From Actinobacteria bacterium UBA4426 (GTDB lineage Bacteria > Actinomycetota > Actinomycetes > S36-B12): a stretch of DNA of 18,451 bases. Every line of letters starts with the position of its first letter. Position 1 is the first letter of the stretch. The DNA lies in assembly GCA_002390705.1 (NCBI GenBank), contig DGQA01000056.1, positions 1 through 18,451 of the forward strand. Reading direction: 5' to 3'. Below the pieces are notes generated by a model, which saw only the letters and a list, made by a program, of their open reading frames with translations, made no database searches and was not told the origin of the DNA. Of this stretch, positions 1-6,870 are shown one piece after another. Position numbers and translations under genes: made by a program.

Positions 1-144
1 AGGTGGAGGTGCTCCGCCGCCGCCACCGCCGGGAGGAGCTGGAGGTTCGTTTGCGCTTGCTACGGGTGCGCCTAGCGCAGCGAGCAGAGCCACTCCGGCT
101 CCAACCGCTAAAAGGGACTCAATGCGAGAATTCTTACGTCTCAT
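1..144 (-). CDS. Secreted Gly/Pro-rich protein, N-terminal part (runs off the left edge)
   Basis: An ATG on the minus strand at 144 opens 48 codons without a stop up to the window edge. The product begins with a basic n-region (MRRKNSR), then a hydrophobic Ala/Leu/Gly/Val core. A typical signal-peptidase I site follows, with VASA before NEPP at about residues 29-32. The mature part starts with a low-complexity stretch rich in Pro and Gly: PPAPP, six glycines, then APPP. This points to an exported or cell-wall-associated protein with a flexible linker near its N-terminus. No domain is visible in the part available, so no function is assigned. The region just before the ATG contains an AAGG-type sequence that may serve as a weak ribosome binding site. 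Confidence 0.75.
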   Translation of the reverse strand, partial: MRRKNSRIESLLAVGAGVALLAALGAPVASANEPPAPPGGGGGGAPPP

Positions 145-258
145 ACCTTAATTCCAATCCGCTTTAGTTTAACTTATCTCTGTCTTACACCCATTTGCCC
201 GTTTTGTTTTGGTTTTACCTAATTTAACTATTTTTTGAGCGTGCCAAAATTATTTTTT
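145..258. other. AT-rich spacer with the putative promoter of the secreted protein
   Basis: This stretch is clearly richer in A+T than its surroundings and has no coding potential that I can support. On the minus strand a TAAACT hexamer (166-171) fits the TANNNT -10 class and lies 21 nt before the ATG at 144. That spacing would give a short leader carrying the AAGG-like ribosome binding sequence. No convincing -35 element was seen. The T run at 252-260 on the plus strand is not preceded by a stem. Confidence 0.35.
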
Positions 259-765
259 TTAGTGCCTGGCGTCTTGTTCTACAAATACGATAGCACGTGA
301 TCTCCTGCTCCTGGAGTGAATATTAAGCGCGTCGGGGTCATCTTCTGTGTAAATACCTAGATGCTTGCGCCTTATCGGCGCAAGGTGAGGGGGTAAAGCA
401 ATGGTGCGCACTCCCGCTTCGCTTTTCGGGGTGTCCAATTCGAATACACCCTTAACTTTAAAGATACGCGCCCAAACAGCCAAAGTGGGGGCATTGCTCA
501 ATGGCTGCGAGTCTTTGCGCTGAAATGCAGCGGCTTCACCTATTCGGATTCCACTCCACACCAGGAACTGCCCCGGTGTCCGATAGTGCTCAGGCATTGC
601 CTGAGTGAGCTCTTGGACTTGGGGCAAGCTCAGGGTGGGACGTTCGGTGGCTTGAGCGTCGCCTGCCCCCTTAATCCTGAAAGGATTCTGCGGTGTCACT
701 TCATCATCTACGACCGCAGTGAATGTGGGGCGCAATAACCAGTAGGAACGCACAACGGTTGAGGG
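259..765 (-). pseudogene. Tyrosine recombinase (phage-type integrase) remnant
   Basis: The open part (start 753, 164 codons) resembles the middle of actinobacterial phage-type integrases. It has a YWLLR...AVVDDEV helix, then NPFRIKGAG, a GIRIGE box holding the first catalytic arginine, and a PKSEAGVRTIALPP segment. The resemblance continues upstream of the apparent start as PSTVV, which is cut off by an in-frame TAA at 766-768. The N-terminal SAM-like DNA-binding part is therefore missing. Near 318-327 the family pattern DAL-V/I-FT reappears in the next frame (as DALIFTPGAG), so a one-base frameshift is likely. The HxxR box and catalytic tyrosine are absent. I infer a dead integrase left by an old mobile element. 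Family membership is from memory; no alignment was run. Confidence 0.75.
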
Positions 766-790
766 TTAATCTCGCACTTGTAAGGGTCTG

Positions 791-1021
791 TCAATTCCGG
801 CCCGCCCACTTTGCAGAGTTGTCAGCCCACTCGAAAAGATGCACTGAAGCATTGTCATTGTGAAAGTCGTAAAAAATCCGCTGCCAGAAGTTGGTTCCTG
901 GTTGGGTCTGCAGCACTATTTCACCCGGAACAACGGTGAAAGTTTGTGGTGGATTAATCCACCGTCCCGCAGGCGTCACTGCCCGAGCGTCTTCCCAGAG
1001 CAAATCCCTCGCCAAAACCAT
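791..1021 (-). pseudogene. DUF1349 protein, 5' fragment
   Basis: A 76-codon minus-strand frame carries the N-terminal signature of DUF1349 (concanavalin-like beta-sandwich) proteins. INPPQTFTVVPGE is followed by a Q-x-G-T-x-F-W-Q-R box and then YDF-x-NDN. Full-length members are, as I recall, nearly 200 residues, so about two thirds is missing. Similarity stops shortly after the NDN box, and the frame ends at a TGA 23 bp from the integrase homology. The ATG at 1021 directly follows an in-frame TAA and has no ribosome binding site. The truncated end facing an integrase remnant suggests a deletion or insertion scar rather than a working gene. Confidence 0.6.
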
Positions 1022-1036
1022 TTATGTGTGTTTTCA

Positions 1037-1064
1037 TAGGATGATGGATGAAAAAGGATCGCCC
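1037..1064 (+). promoter_or_regulatory. Putative -10 box and ribosome binding site of the molybdoenzyme operon
   Basis: TAGGAT at 1037-1042 fits TANNNT. Transcription starting about 7 nt later would give a roughly 15-nt leader containing AAAGGA, six bases before the GTG at 1065. This arrangement favours GTG 1065 as the start over the ATGs at 1041 and 1044, which overlap or abut the -10 box. No -35 element was identified. Confidence 0.35.
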
Positions 1065-1742
1065 GTGGGTCGTCGCGTGATTCTTGGCATGGTGGGGCTC
1101 GGCGCTCTTGGAGTTGCGTTCGGACGGCAACTGAATTCGGTGGTGAATAACACCGTCGCTGCCACTGTTCCTGGGCTGGGTGGGGTGATTCCAGCCGCAG
1201 GCGGTTTTCGCATTTACACGGTGACCAATGGCTATCCAGAAATGTCCGAGGCGGACTATCGATTGACCGTGGGTGGGGCCGTGAACTCGCCACTAAATCT
1301 GAGCTTCACTGACCTTGGCTCACTCCCCCAAACGTCAATGACAAAAGACTTCCAATGTGTCACAGGGTGGCGAGTAGATGATGTCCCCTGGTCGGGAGTG
1401 TTAATGAGCGACCTCCTCGCCGTCGCTGGGGCATCCCCCACAGCAATCGCGTTAACCATTGATTCATTTGACGGCGCGTACACCGAATCACTCACCATGG
1501 AGCAAGCCGTTCGACCTGATGTCTTAATTGCGACTTCGATGTACGGGGAGCCAGTCTCTCGCGAGCACGGTGGTCCAGCGCGACTCTTGGTGGCGCCGAT
1601 GTATGGATACAAGTCCCTTAAATGGTTGTCAAATATTGATGTTGTCGACGCCGTTATTCCAGGTTACTGGGAACAACGTGGCTACGACATTGACGCTTGG
1701 GTCGGCCAATCAAACGGCCGCAGCGACGAGCCCGTAACGTGA
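1065..1742 (+). CDS. Sulfite-oxidase-family molybdopterin-dependent oxidoreductase, Tat-type N-terminus
   Basis: The 225-residue product belongs to the sulfite oxidase/MsrP fold, which binds the molybdenum cofactor (Moco). The box DFQCVTGWRVDDVPWSG places the Mo-coordinating cysteine at residue 98. The later G-GPARLLVAP-YGYKSLKW segment is typical of Moco-binding regions in this family. The N-terminus reads GRRVILGMVGLGALGVAFG, an arginine pair before a hydrophobic stretch, as expected of a Tat signal or anchor. The enzyme probably acts outside the membrane. The start is GTG 1065, preceded by AAAGGA; an upstream ATG at 1041 would add eight residues. Its stop overlaps the next gene's start (GTGA), so it should be translated together with a membrane cytochrome b. 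The substrate cannot be read from sequence; sulfite, sulfoxides or another oxyanion are all possible. Confidence 0.87.
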   Translation: MGRRVILGMVGLGALGVAFGRQLNSVVNNTVAATVPGLGGVIPAAGGFRIYTVTNGYPEMSEADYRLTVGGAVNSPLNLSFTDLGSLPQTSMTKDFQCVTGWRVDDVPWSGVLMSDLLAVAGASPTAIALTIDSFDGAYTESLTMEQAVRPDVLIATSMYGEPVSREHGGPARLLVAPMYGYKSLKWLSNIDVVDAVIPGYWEQRGYDIDAWVGQSNGRSDEPVT

Positions 1743-2413
1743 AACGGTTTACACCGATTGAACGATTTGCGCACCGATCAATTTCGATTTTGATGTTTAT
1801 CCTGCTTGCCACAGCAGCCGCTCTCTACATTCCTGACATTAGTGTTCTCGTGGGAAACCGACAAATCGTAAAAACTTTGCATTCGGTCAGCGGATTCCTA
1901 CTGCCTATCCCCTTACTCGTTGCCGTCTTTTTCCCCGTATTTCGGATGAACATGCGCGAACTCAATCGCTTTCACTCACATGATTTTGCCTGGCTCAAGC
2001 GCCAAGATAGCGACTGCATCGAGCCGGAACTAGAACACCCAGACTCGGTCTATGGAAAATTCAATGCGGGCCAAAAACTCAATGCGGCATTCAGTTTGGG
2101 ATCAGTGTTAATCATGTTCGCAACCGGCATGATCATGTTTTTCAGTTCACTGTTCACTGACGACATTCGCACCGGCGCCACCTTTGTTCATGATTGGCTG
2201 ACCCTTGCGATTGTTGTTGCCCTCACCGGACACATCTATATGGCCATGAAGGATGCTCAGGCACGCATGGGCATGCGTTCAGGTGAGGTAACCCGAAGCT
2301 GGGCAGTTGAACACCACCCACAATGGGTGAAAGTCAATACCCGATCAGGTGCGTCCGAGCCAGAAATCCATCCAGTTGATAAAGATCAGGATAAGAATCA
2401 CGAGAAAAGTTGA
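1739..2413 (+). CDS. Four-helix cytochrome b (formate dehydrogenase gamma / b561-like), electron partner of the molybdoenzyme
   Basis: This 224-residue membrane protein has four hydrophobic helices, at about residues 15-31, 48-68, 117-136 and 150-170. Histidines suited to bind two b-type haems lie at positions 12, 48, 151 and 165. The segment KFNAGQKLNA at about 107-116 is characteristic of formate dehydrogenase gamma-type cytochromes. The GTG start overlaps the TGA of the preceding gene by 4 bp, which implies translational coupling and a stoichiometric complex. Electrons would pass between the quinone pool and the extracytoplasmic molybdenum enzyme. The last roughly 23 codons encode a charged tail (HPVDKDQDKN-like) lying entirely on the opposite strand of the VKOR gene's 3' end. 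Haem ligands are inferred from position, not from a structure. Confidence 0.85.
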   Translation: MKRFTPIERFAHRSISILMFILLATAAALYIPDISVLVGNRQIVKTLHSVSGFLLPIPLLVAVFFPVFRMNMRELNRFHSHDFAWLKRQDSDCIEPELEHPDSVYGKFNAGQKLNAAFSLGSVLIMFATGMIMFFSSLFTDDIRTGATFVHDWLTLAIVVALTGHIYMAMKDAQARMGMRSGEVTRSWAVEHHPQWVKVNTRSGASEPEIHPVDKDQDKNHEKS

Positions 2414-2968
2414 CCCGATAAATACCCAGCGCAATGAACTGAAAATCTCTGAAAGAAATCCTGGAATTCCACTTCGGGTGAATCTTCCGGCCTTGGCATT
2501 TTCGGCGGTACTTATCCAGAAGATCAGAATCGTTCCCACCCAAGCCACCATGCAGAAGGGGCACAGAGCATCGATCACGTACAAACTTTGAAATACCAAC
2601 CACACCACAAACGCGAGCCCACCGAGTGAGCCGAGGTTAAGCCCGAGCCACACCCAAGCTGGCAAGACAACCCGAGAGAGCAAAAGAACTGCGAGGGTGA
2701 TCACAACCGAGTAACTGACCAATCCAATAATCGGATTGGGAAAACCGAATACAGAAGCTTGCTCCGTCACGATTACTGCACCACACGACAGCACCGGATT
2801 GATGCTGCAACTGGGGACAAAATTTGGATCCTCCAGGATCGCGAACTTGTCTTGGGTCAGCGTGAATGCAGCGTATAGCCCAATGATTCCCGAAAATAAC
2901 AACAGCCACGGGGTCGTCTTGTATTGCGCTGGTGAATTGCCACTCGTTACTTCAATATTTGCTTCCAC
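2345..2968 (-). CDS. Vitamin K epoxide reductase (VKOR) family protein
   Basis: A 207-residue polytopic membrane protein with the bacterial VKOR pattern. Loop cysteines lie at 54 and 62 (SCSINPVLSCG), followed by a GFPNPIIG segment and the active-site pair C136-x-x-C139 (ALCPFCM) at a helix end. About five hydrophobic helices are seen (near 21-37, 82-98, 104-127, 138-152 and 184-200). In Actinobacteria this family reoxidises DsbA-like proteins and passes electrons to quinone, so a role in disulfide formation outside the membrane is expected. No DsbA partner is in the window. The GTG start directly follows the TAA of the upstream methyltransferase gene, so the two are probably cotranscribed. 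Its 3' end overlaps the convergent cytochrome b gene by 69 bp. Confidence 0.9.
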   Translation of the reverse strand: MEANIEVTSGNSPAQYKTTPWLLLFSGIIGLYAAFTLTQDKFAILEDPNFVPSCSINPVLSCGAVIVTEQASVFGFPNPIIGLVSYSVVITLAVLLLSRVVLPAWVWLGLNLGSLGGLAFVVWLVFQSLYVIDALCPFCMVAWVGTILIFWISTAENAKAGRFTRSGIPGFLSEIFSSLRWVFIGSTFLVILILIFINWMDFWLGRT

Positions 2969-3778
2969 TTACTTCACGTCCCACCATATAGTCGCAATAG
3001 ATCGAGGTTTCGCATCTTTTTCAGCTAGCAATGCCGCGGCGAGTTCTGCATCGCGATCCTGCGTGAGGCACAACCGAACGCGCGCCCGACGAATGCGCTC
3101 TTCTTCAGGGAGGTCAACTCGGGCGCCCCATGTGCGATCTTCCCATATATCGAGAACAGCCCCAAACCCTAGCGCCAAGCAAATATCTTGTAATTGATAA
3201 GGCGTAGGTAAAATGGGACGGTCCAAGTTCCAGAATTTCTTCCACAGATCATTAAAATTACTCATGGGATGACTCATGGGAACCTCCATGACCACGCGCT
3301 TGCGCGCATGAGCATTGAGAGCCTGCAAGAACGGAACGATGTCCGCCACGTTGTAGGCAACGTGATGGCACACCACAACATCAGCTTCAGGAACGAGCGC
3401 AGCCACGTGCGGCCAATCACCCAGATAAGAGTGGGCAATTGTGCCGCGAGCTTCCGCGGCCTTGTGAAACTCGTCAAGCATTTCTTGCTGGTGGTCCACT
3501 GCTGTTAAAGTCCCGGCCGGTGGCGTGATTGCCATTGAGGCGCGACCACCGCCTGAGCCAACGTCAAGAACGCTGCCGCCTGGTTCAAGAACTTCGCGCG
3601 CACGCTGATGTGACAATGAGTCAGGAATTGGGGTGTGTGGCGGTGCCACGGTAAACATGGCGACCGGATGCTTCCAGGGCACTTCCGGCGCTTGATCCAA
3701 GATCTCTTGCGGTAGCGCCCAACTATCCAGATCTGCCGCCCACTGACTGGCCAATGCCTGAATCCCCGATGAGCTCAC
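2969..3778 (-). CDS. Class I SAM-dependent methyltransferase
   Basis: The 269-residue product carries the glycine-rich AdoMet-binding motif VLDVGSGGG at residues 70-78. An acidic residue follows at the end of the next strand (TAVDHQQ), and a VVVCHHVAYNV segment fits motif IV. No membrane segment or signal peptide is visible, so it should be cytoplasmic. The C-terminal part (ILPTPYQL...LGF) resembles the accessory region of small-molecule methyltransferases, but the substrate is unknown. The GTG start at 3778 lies six bases after a TAGACT hexamer and has no close Shine-Dalgarno sequence, so a leaderless transcript is likely. The stop abuts the VKOR start. Why a methyltransferase is paired with VKOR is not clear from sequence. 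Confidence 0.82.
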   Translation of the reverse strand: MSSSGIQALASQWAADLDSWALPQEILDQAPEVPWKHPVAMFTVAPPHTPIPDSLSHQRAREVLEPGGSVLDVGSGGGRASMAITPPAGTLTAVDHQQEMLDEFHKAAEARGTIAHSYLGDWPHVAALVPEADVVVCHHVAYNVADIVPFLQALNAHARKRVVMEVPMSHPMSNFNDLWKKFWNLDRPILPTPYQLQDICLALGFGAVLDIWEDRTWGARVDLPEEERIRRARVRLCLTQDRDAELAAALLAEKDAKPRSIATIWWDVK

Positions 3779-3784
3779 CTATGC

Positions 3785-3790
3785 AGTCTA
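3785..3790 (-). promoter_or_regulatory. Putative leaderless -10 box of the methyltransferase-VKOR operon
   Basis: TAGACT on the minus strand ends exactly six bases before the GTG start at 3778. This is the spacing expected if transcription begins at the start codon. The surrounding pattern TAGAYTG...GGTGAG recurs at 3842 (plus) and 10102 (minus). No -35 element is evident. Confidence 0.45.
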
Positions 3791-3841
3791 TCCCCTTGGC
3801 ACGACCGACACTGCGTCAGAAACCGCTCTCCACGACCCCGG

Positions 3842-3847
3842 TAGATT
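3842..3847 (+). promoter_or_regulatory. Putative leaderless -10 box of the DUF3159 gene
   Basis: TAGATT ends six bases before the GTG at 3854, the same geometry as the two TAGACT boxes at 3785 and 10102. This decides for 3854 rather than the in-frame GTG at 3848 as the start codon. Confidence 0.45.
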
Positions 3848-3853
3848 GTGAGG

Positions 3854-4510
3854 GTGAGCAGCGATTCCGCACCTGAGCCAGAACTTGGCCATCCACTCGC
3901 TGCGCTCCTTGGTGGCCCCCGAGGCGCCGTGGAATCCATGCTGCCCCCAGTGATTTTTGTAGTCGTCTATTTAGCAACCGGTAGCAACCTCACGGCCGCT
4001 GTCATCTCGGCACTCACCATTGGTGTTGTGCTCGCCGGATTGCGTCTCACACGCCGTGAAAAGCCAGTGAGAATTGTCGGCGCCCTGCTTGTGGTCGTTC
4101 TTGCCGCAACCGTCGCCTACTACACCGGAAATGCAGCAGCATATTTCTGGCCACTCGTACTCGCAAATATTGCATCAGCGCTTGCCTTTGCTTTCTCGAT
4201 TCTGATTCGCTGGCCACTTCTCGGCGTGATTGTCGGGCCAATCACAGGGACAGGGATGAAATGGCGCAAGGACCCTGACCTGCTTCGGGCATACGCAAAA
4301 GCTTCCTGGCTGTGGGTACTCCTCAATGTGGTGCGGGCAGCGGTTCAGGTTCCGCTCATACAAGACGAAGACTTATGGGCACTTGCGGCAGTCCGCCCAC
4401 TTTTCTATGTAATGGTGCTGGGCGTAATCCTTTGGTCATGGAGGATTATTAAGAACAGCCTCCCGGCTGATCACCCAGGTATTCGGAGCCCACGGATTTC
4501 TCAGCACTAA
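3854..4510 (+). CDS. DUF3159 family integral membrane protein
   Basis: A 218-residue protein with about six hydrophobic segments. It matches my recollection of the actinobacterial DUF3159 family. The N-terminal GGPRGAVESMLPP box precedes the first helix, YFWPLVLANIASALAFAFS-like and WPLLGVIVG segments lie mid-protein, and a W-R-x-DP-x-LLRAY stretch is followed by LNVVRAAVQVPL. The family has no established biochemical function that I know of. The GTG start at 3854 is chosen because it lies six bases after TAGATT. The gene stands alone: it diverges from the methyltransferase gene and its stop touches the stop of the convergent glycosylase gene with no gap. Confidence 0.82.
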   Translation: MSSDSAPEPELGHPLAALLGGPRGAVESMLPPVIFVVVYLATGSNLTAAVISALTIGVVLAGLRLTRREKPVRIVGALLVVVLAATVAYYTGNAAAYFWPLVLANIASALAFAFSILIRWPLLGVIVGPITGTGMKWRKDPDLLRAYAKASWLWVLLNVVRAAVQVPLIQDEDLWALAAVRPLFYVMVLGVILWSWRIIKNSLPADHPGIRSPRISQH

Positions 4511-5311
4511 CTACTGCTGACATTGCGGGCACCAGAAAAGATTTCTTCCACGCAAATCGCTCTCGGCAATTTCACTCGAGCACATAAAGCATTCCAATCC
4601 AGCACGTCGATACACGTACACCTCGCCACCGTGACGGTCTTCACGCGGCGAGCGCCCCATTGCTTTTGGCTCGTGTTGGGGCAGAACCGTGTCGATTCGA
4701 CCGCTCCTGACCCCAACTTTCATCAGCTCGACAAGGTCATCCCATAAAGCATCAAACTGCCGGCGAGTTAACGCTTTGCCAGGAGTCTGAGGATCAATGC
4801 GACTTCGAAAGAGAACCTCCGCCCGGTAAATATTTCCCACCCCAGCAAAAAGCGTTTGATCCATCAGCAGCACCCCGATCGGAGTTGCGCTTGCTAACAC
4901 CTTGGTGCGGGCAATCCCTGGATCATCTTTACGAATCGGGTCCGGGCCAATTTTCGCCTTCATAATTTTCATTTCAGGGGGCGAAATTAATGCACACGCA
5001 TTTGGTCCACGCAGTTGAGCGCACGCATCCGCGCTTGAAATTTGCAGACGAATTAATCCGACGGGCTCTGGAATGCGATCAAGGAAAGTCCACTTGCCGT
5101 AAAGGCCAAGGTGAATATGAATGACATTTCCGTGTTCGAAGTTGACAAACAGACGTTTACCGAAGGCGTGCGCTTCAATAAAAGTGGTGTTGTTTATCAC
5201 GGATGCGGATTGTGCGAATCGACCTTGAGGACTGCTGACGTGAACCACGTGCCCGCCAAAGAGTGTGTTCAATTCCCGCGCCTGGCGGTGAACAACATGG
5301 CCCTCCGGCAC
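4511..5311 (-). CDS. nei: Fpg/Nei family DNA glycosylase/AP lyase (Nei1-like)
   Basis: The 266-residue product begins MPEGH, giving the catalytic N-terminal proline (after Met removal) and Glu3 of the Fpg/Nei family. A GKRLF box supplies the conserved lysine (Lys52). A helix-two-turn-helix region (GVGNIYRAEVLF) lies past the middle. The C-terminus is a complete zinc finger with cysteines at 241, 244, 261 and 264, including GRNLFWCPQC, which provides the DNA-contacting arginine. Such enzymes excise oxidised bases and cut the abasic site. MPEGH rather than MPELPE at the N-terminus favours Nei over Fpg. It starts with GTG, 17 bp after the aldolase gene, and is probably the last gene of a three-gene operon. 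The same family sits upstream of pepN in mycobacteria, as I recall. Confidence 0.92.
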   Translation of the reverse strand: MPEGHVVHRQARELNTLFGGHVVHVSSPQGRFAQSASVINNTTFIEAHAFGKRLFVNFEHGNVIHIHLGLYGKWTFLDRIPEPVGLIRLQISSADACAQLRGPNACALISPPEMKIMKAKIGPDPIRKDDPGIARTKVLASATPIGVLLMDQTLFAGVGNIYRAEVLFRSRIDPQTPGKALTRRQFDALWDDLVELMKVGVRSGRIDTVLPQHEPKAMGRSPREDRHGGEVYVYRRAGLECFMCSSEIAESDLRGRNLFWCPQCQQ

Positions 5312-5328
5312 AGCTAATTGACCAACAT

Positions 5329-6390
5329 TTAATGGGCCGCCATTTCCGTAGCAATGTCTGCAGCAAAGGCTTCAACATCGGAGGCTTGGGTATCCCACGC
5401 GCACATCCAACGCACCAATGTTGGGCTGTCCCAGGTATAAAACCGCCACTTACTTTGTAAACGCTCGACCACCTCGGCTGGCATGCGAGCAAAAACAGCA
5501 TTGGCATCTGTGGGTACTTCAATCGTAATTCCTGGTATTTGCTCCACTGCGAATTTAAGTTTTTGGGCCATCTCGTTTGCGTGGGTTGCGCTCTTGAGCC
5601 ACAAGTCCTCGTTGAGTAAAGCAATCATTTGGGCCGAGGCAAAGCGCATCTTGCTGTTGAGTTGCATGTAGCTTTTGCGAAAGTATTCGACTCCATGAAC
5701 AACATCCGGGTTGAAAACAACAATCACCTCGCCCATGAGCATTCCGTTTTTTGTTCCCCCGAAAGACAGGATGTCCACGCCAGCATTAATTGTGAAGTCT
5801 GCAACCGGGACGCCGAGCGCTGCCGCAGCATTAGCAATCCGGGCACCATCCATGTGAACCCGAAGCCCAAGTTCGTGGGCGCATTCACTGATTGCGGTGA
5901 CTTCCTCCACCGTGTAGACGGTTCCCATCTCGGTAGATTGCGCAATTGAAACTGCCCCAGGTTGCGCGTAGTGAACGAAACCAAAATCATGGGCAGCCGA
6001 GCGAATCAAGTTGGGTGTGAGCTTTCCATTAATGTCGGCAACTGTCCACAGTTTGATGCCGGCAACTTTTTCTGGAGCACCGCCCTCATCCATATGAATG
6101 TGCGCCGTGCTGGTGCACACGACCGCTTCCCATTGATTCATGATCGAAGACAATGCCACGACATTCGCACCGGTGCCATTAAATACGGGATATATGCCGA
6201 CTGGTCGGCCAAAGAGGGTGGCCATGCGTTCATCCAGCTCGGCAGTGATCGAGTCGTCACCGTATGCGACTTGGTGTCCAGAATTGACCCGAGTAAGCGC
6301 TTCAAGGATTTCCGGGTGTACGCCCGCATAGTTGTCGCTGGCAAAACCGCGCCAAGGCAGGGCACTGGCATCTACTTGTGATTCGCTCAT
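5329..6390 (-). CDS. Low-specificity threonine aldolase-like PLP enzyme (beta-eliminating lyase family)
   Basis: The 353-residue protein has the fold-type I pattern of threonine aldolases: FASDNYAGVHP at the N-terminus, NGTGAN at 71-76, a HIHMDEGGAPE segment near 97-107, HMDGARIANA with Asp181 and Arg184, and SFGGTKNG with the PLP-binding Lys214. The expected reaction is cleavage of L-threonine or allo-threonine to glycine and acetaldehyde. Related beta-hydroxy amino acids are possible substrates. It follows the DCC-family gene by 5 bp and precedes the glycosylase gene by 17 bp on the same strand, so it is most likely cotranscribed with both. Family confidence is high; exact substrate preference is not readable. 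Confidence 0.88.
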   Translation of the reverse strand: MSESQVDASALPWRGFASDNYAGVHPEILEALTRVNSGHQVAYGDDSITAELDERMATLFGRPVGIYPVFNGTGANVVALSSIMNQWEAVVCTSTAHIHMDEGGAPEKVAGIKLWTVADINGKLTPNLIRSAAHDFGFVHYAQPGAVSIAQSTEMGTVYTVEEVTAISECAHELGLRVHMDGARIANAAAALGVPVADFTINAGVDILSFGGTKNGMLMGEVIVVFNPDVVHGVEYFRKSYMQLNSKMRFASAQMIALLNEDLWLKSATHANEMAQKLKFAVEQIPGITIEVPTDANAVFARMPAEVVERLQSKWRFYTWDSPTLVRWMCAWDTQASDVEAFAADIATEMAAH

Positions 6391-6395
6391 ACTGT

Positions 6396-6797
6396 TCAGT
6401 ATTCCGTACTCGATTTGCCAGTCTCATCGACTCCACAAGCTTGGGCCCATCTGCCTCGATTTCGGGCCACCCACGAGTAGACAATCTGAGCCGCTGGAAG
6501 AACCAGTCGCGAATCCAAGATCATACCTAGTGGAGCAATTCGGCTTGTGCGCAGAATTTGCGCCACTGCTGCGGCTCCTCCCCACACCTGTCCAGCAGGA
6601 CTGACACACACCACTTCGGACTCAGCGCGCTTCAGGGTGAGACCAATCGGGGCATTTGTGAAATCGAATTTCTGAAACGGGATGAAGTCGATGCGAGCAC
6701 GAAGTCGACCCGCTAGTCGGACCGAGGAGTGGCAAATCCCGCAATCACCATCAAAAATGCAGACTGCGGACTCGCCTTCCCGCAATTGCGAACTCAT
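6396..6797 (-). CDS. DCC (DUF393) family thiol-disulfide oxidoreductase-like protein
   Basis: The product carries the family hallmark FDGDCGICHSSVR, with the DCC motif and a CxxC pair at residues 19 and 22 counted from ATG 6797. A basic stretch and an FIPFQKFDF strand follow, as in other DUF393 proteins. The family is thioredoxin-like and predicted to act on thiols; a precise role has not been settled to my knowledge. The start is uncertain. ATG 6797 gives 133 residues with the motif near the N-terminus, which is normal for the family. GTG 6830 would add eleven residues. Neither has a clear ribosome binding site. It is the first gene of the minus-strand operon and diverges from pepN. Confidence 0.82.
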   Translation of the reverse strand: MSSQLREGESAVCIFDGDCGICHSSVRLAGRLRARIDFIPFQKFDFTNAPIGLTLKRAESEVVCVSPAGQVWGGAAAVAQILRTSRIAPLGMILDSRLVLPAAQIVYSWVARNRGRWAQACGVDETGKSSTEY

Positions 6798-6870
6798 GAC
6801 CGCATGGAACCACATTTTTGGCGAGGCCACCAGATCTACGAATTAATCAGTTCCGTGCAAGGATTCTCAC

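Noticed and set aside
251..260. T run as an intrinsic terminator
   Set aside because: No stem precedes it on the plus strand and no plus-strand gene ends here. Read on the minus strand it is an A run downstream of a pseudogene.
891..1064. N-terminal extension of the molybdoenzyme reading frame back to 891
   Set aside because: The extension has no ribosome site, overlaps the DUF1349 fragment on the other strand, and lacks family-like sequence. GTG 1065 has AAAGGA six bases upstream and gives a Tat-type N-terminus.
1256..1612. 118-codon open frame antisense to the molybdoenzyme gene
   Set aside because: It lies wholly within a gene with clear family motifs, shows no recognisable domain of its own, and has no supported start.
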